Assembly: GCA_025350445.1 (NCBI GenBank)
Contig: JANXXV010000680.1
Coordinates: 1-7,847 of the forward strand
Length of the DNA stretch: 7,847 nucleotides
Direction of reading: 5' to 3'
Source: Bryobacteraceae bacterium
GTDB taxonomy: Bacteria; Acidobacteriota; Terriglobia; Bryobacterales; Bryobacteraceae
Position 1 is the stretch's first letter. Every line of letters begins with the position of its first letter. The position numbers and the translations under genes were made by a program. Of this stretch, positions 6,223 to 7,847 are shown piece after piece. The notes beneath the pieces were generated by a model. That model did no database searches and was not told the origin of the DNA. It saw only the letters and a program-made list of their open reading frames with translations.

Positions 6223-6453
6223 AGTGATGGCGCGTTTCTGTCGGCCGAGTCCGCGCGAGACGTTTTCGTGATAGACGATCAGGCCGATGAAGACGGCCAG
6301 GGCCGGCGCGAGCAGCCAGAAATTCCACCAAGTGAGCGCAGCCCCGGCGACCACGGTGAACAAGCGCCAATTGCCGATGGTCTGAAACGATTTTTCGTGA
6401 CGGGCGGCGGCGGCGCGGCGGGACTCCAGGCGTTTTTCGTATTCTTGGCGCAA
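6223..6453 (-). pseudogene. MutS-related protein, N-terminal fragment with two membrane segments
   Basis: The minus-strand frame reads RQEYEKRLESRRAAAARHE, then IGNWRLFTVVAGAALTWWNF and WLLAPALAVFIGLIVYHENV, ending at about RQKRAIT where hydrolase DNA begins. This arrangement (a short Arg-rich helix of the YxxRL-xxRRA type, the IGN motif, two hydrophobic segments and a V-x-HE end) matches, from memory, the N-terminus of acidobacterial membrane-anchored MutS-like ATPases. The ATPase part is missing. The start is unclear: TTG 6453 puts the conserved part at the front, while TTG 6504 would add 17 residues; neither has a good ribosome site. The frame stays open into the hydrolase region, but that extension is only the complement of hydrolase codons. 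The fragment is divergent from the TPR gene. Confidence 0.5.
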
Positions 6454-6594
6454 TAATTTAGTGTATGGCAGAGGGACCGATTGGCGTGTCCGGCCATCAA
6501 GCAACCATGATGTTGACGGTGCTTGCAGTGCCCGGATCGTTGGACGCCGCTACTTCGATGATCGACCAGTTGGAAGTGCGGTACTGTTTTAGCA

Positions 6595-7389
6595 ATGCGA
6601 ATTGTACTGAACGGGTTAGTGACAGTGCTCATTTTGACGGCAGGCTGGTTTGCTTATCGGAAGGACCGCGCCGGGCGCGCGCTGAATGGAATGATCGAAT
6701 TATGGCTCGATGCGTACCGGCGCGGGGCCTATGAGGAAGCGCTGCGGGTTGCCGAATCCATCAAGAGACCTGCGTACTGTTTCTTTCGCGGATCGATGCT
6801 CTTGCAACTTGGCAAGCTTGACGAGGCCGAGCGGCTGCTGCGCGAGAGCGTCTCCAACAAGAAAGAGACGGACAAGGAGATCGGTGCGAACTACGCAGCA
6901 CTCGCGGAGTTGCTTTCGCAACGGAGGCGGTACGACGAAGCTCTGAAGTGTTGTGAATCCAGTCTTCGTTTCTATCCCAATCGAAGCTCCACACATCGGG
7001 AGATCGTCGAGGTCTGGTTGCGGAGGGGCGATGGTCCAGCCGAGGCGTTGCGCTTTGCCCGTCTCGCCGTTGAGGAGGGCCGATCTGTGAAGGCGCTGAC
7101 GCCCGAGATTCACGATCTGGATCTGAGCGGAGCTCTTGCCACGCTGGCATGGGCCACGGCTGTCGTGGATAATGCCGAAGAGGCGGTCGATGGTGCCGTT
7201 GCGGAAGCCATTCTCTTGAGTGAGTCCACCAAAGTGATTCCAGTCATCGCGCAAGTACACTATCAAGCGGGTTGCGCTTACCGCGCGTTGGGCGATACGG
7301 GCAAGGGTGAACATCACTTCCAGGAAGCGGCGCGCATTGATCGCAAGGGGATTTTTGGCCGGGCCGCTCGGGAGATGTTAGGCACATGA
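6595..7389 (+). CDS. Membrane-anchored tetratricopeptide-repeat protein
   Basis: The product is 264 residues. One transmembrane segment lies at the N-terminus (RIVLNGLVTVLILTAGWFAY, residues 2-21), followed by a positive RKDRAGR stop-transfer, so the rest may face the cytoplasm. TPR-like helical hairpins follow at ~36-52 (AYRRGAYEEALRVAES), ~62-86 (GSMLLQLGKLDEAERLLRES), ~97-127 (AALAELLSQRRRYDEALKCC), ~131-160, ~179-209 and ~219-249 (YQAGCAYRALGDTGKGEHHF). Such proteins act as scaffolds; the partner is unknown. ATG 6595 was chosen because it gives the membrane segment. A GGAAG about 17 bases upstream is too distant to be a good ribosome site. The whole gene lies within the segment that splits the hydrolase. 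It ends with TGA at 7387-7389, directly followed by another ATG. Confidence 0.7.
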   Translation: MRIVLNGLVTVLILTAGWFAYRKDRAGRALNGMIELWLDAYRRGAYEEALRVAESIKRPAYCFFRGSMLLQLGKLDEAERLLRESVSNKKETDKEIGANYAALAELLSQRRRYDEALKCCESSLRFYPNRSSTHREIVEVWLRRGDGPAEALRFARLAVEEGRSVKALTPEIHDLDLSGALATLAWATAVVDNAEEAVDGAVAEAILLSESTKVIPVIAQVHYQAGCAYRALGDTGKGEHHFQEAARIDRKGIFGRAAREMLGT

Positions 7390-7512
7390 ATGAGCCGGCC
7401 AGAGTCTGCAGCGAGTCCCACAGAGGGCGTGAGTGGCCTGAAGGGTTTCTTCCCAGCGAGCATTGATTCACCGGCGCTGCGGCAGGACTTAGCGTATGAC
7501 AGCGGGGCCGAT
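7390..7512 (+). other. Unassigned open stretch after the TPR gene, fused in frame to hydrolase remainder
   Basis: An ATG at 7390, immediately after the TPR stop, opens a frame (MSRPESAASPTEGVSGLKGF, then PASIDSPALRQDLAYDSG) that runs without a stop into the hydrolase 3' part and off the window. It may be the first ~41 codons of the next gene of the donor locus, truncated at 7512, or non-coding DNA that happens to be open. I do not recognise it. Confidence 0.3.
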
Positions 7513-7847
7513 AAGGTCTTCCGTAGCAATGAGAAGAGCAGCCCGGGCGCGAACAACACCATCGTGATGGGGCCGTGGTCCCACGGCAGTTGGGCGCGGA
7601 CCGGCGGGGATGCGCTGGGCAGCGTCGGGTTCAATGCCAAGACCGCTTTGTTTTTCCGCGAGAACATCGAGTTCGCGTTCTTCAACTTCTATCTGAAGGG
7701 CCAGAACGATCCGAAACTTCCCAAGGCATATCTGTTTGAAACCGGCACTAACCAGTGGCGCAAGTATGACCAATGGCGGCCGAAGGACGCCCTGGCGCGT
7801 ACGCTTCACCTGCGCGCGAATGGGAAACTATCTTTCGATAGTGGACC
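7513..7847 (+). pseudogene. CocE/NonD-type S15 hydrolase, 3' continuation (runs off the window)
   Basis: This is the continuation of the gene begun at 5314. It starts with KVFRSNEKSSPGANNTIVMG, then PWSHGSW, whose histidine (codon 7582-7584) is the expected catalytic His of the S15 group. It continues through ALFFRENIEFAFFNFYLKG, AYLFETGTNQWR and LRANGKLSFDSG, the start of the C-terminal jelly-roll domain. It is in the same frame as the 5' part (both begin at positions equal to 1 modulo 3). No stop is seen before the window end. It cannot be expressed as a working enzyme without the Ser/Asp half 1.3 kb upstream. Confidence 0.8.

Larger units (their letters stand above)
6223..7512. other. Foreign segment (~1,290 bp) splitting the CocE-type gene
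   Basis: The hydrolase homology ends at GPL (6222) and resumes at KVFRSN (7513). Joining these points gives a natural family sequence, AEDLSGPL followed by KVFRSNEKSSPG, in the same frame, so the intervening length is close to 1,290 bases, a multiple of three. Inside lie the 5' end of a MutS-like gene (-), a complete TPR gene (+) and ~120 bases of unassigned sequence. No inverted repeats, target duplication or transposase are seen at the edges. It looks like a slice of another locus moved by illegitimate recombination, or a mis-assembly. Confidence 0.65.

Noticed and set aside
6700..7317. A 205-codon minus-strand open frame
   Set aside because: It is antisense to the TPR gene, whose repeated helical pattern is clear on the plus strand.

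Overview
The window looks like DNA from a GC-rich, Acidobacteriota-type soil bacterium of the Solibacter/Bryobacter kind. That assignment is inferred from recognised protein styles: a DUF4159 protein, a secreted protein with a conserved acidobacterial-looking C-terminal domain, a CocE/S15 hydrolase and a membrane-anchored MutS-like N-terminus. No rRNA or tRNA is present to confirm it. The first ~415 bases are clearly AT-richer, with different codon use, and end in an abrupt join that breaks genes on both sides.

Layout, left to right. 2-388 (+): the 3' end of an unrecognised AT-rich gene, followed by a textbook ribosome binding site and ATG (401-417) that lead into only five codons. 415/419-694 (-): a DUF4159 gene cut at that join. 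712-1307 (-): a small secreted-protein gene, broken by a 5-base tandem duplication and by a ~199-bp MITE-like element (908-1106) with imperfect terminal inverted repeats in a CTAG target. 1392-3032 (+): an intact secreted protein with a (P/Q)GGxYP repeat. 5327-3924 and 3934-2990 (-): an apparent two-gene operon of a polysaccharide-deacetylase-like protein and an alpha/beta hydrolase, overlapping by 11 bases. 5314-6222 plus 7513-7847 (+): one CocE/S15-type hydrolase gene with two in-frame stops, split by ~1,290 bp of foreign context. That insert (6223-7512) carries a truncated MutS-like N-terminus (-), a complete TPR gene (+) and ~120 bases of unassigned sequence.

The intact genes encode exported proteins or enzymes likely to act on polymers or esters outside the cytoplasm. 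The deacetylase-like and hydrolase genes are plausibly co-translated. The strongest theme is gene breakage: two probable joins (near 417 and at 6222/7512), one mobile-element insertion and two nonsense codons. I see no defence system, CRISPR array or clearly new multi-gene system. The most reportable items are the MITE in the reconstructable secreted-protein gene, the in-frame segment splitting the hydrolase between its catalytic residues, and the low-GC junction, which may be an assembly chimera.
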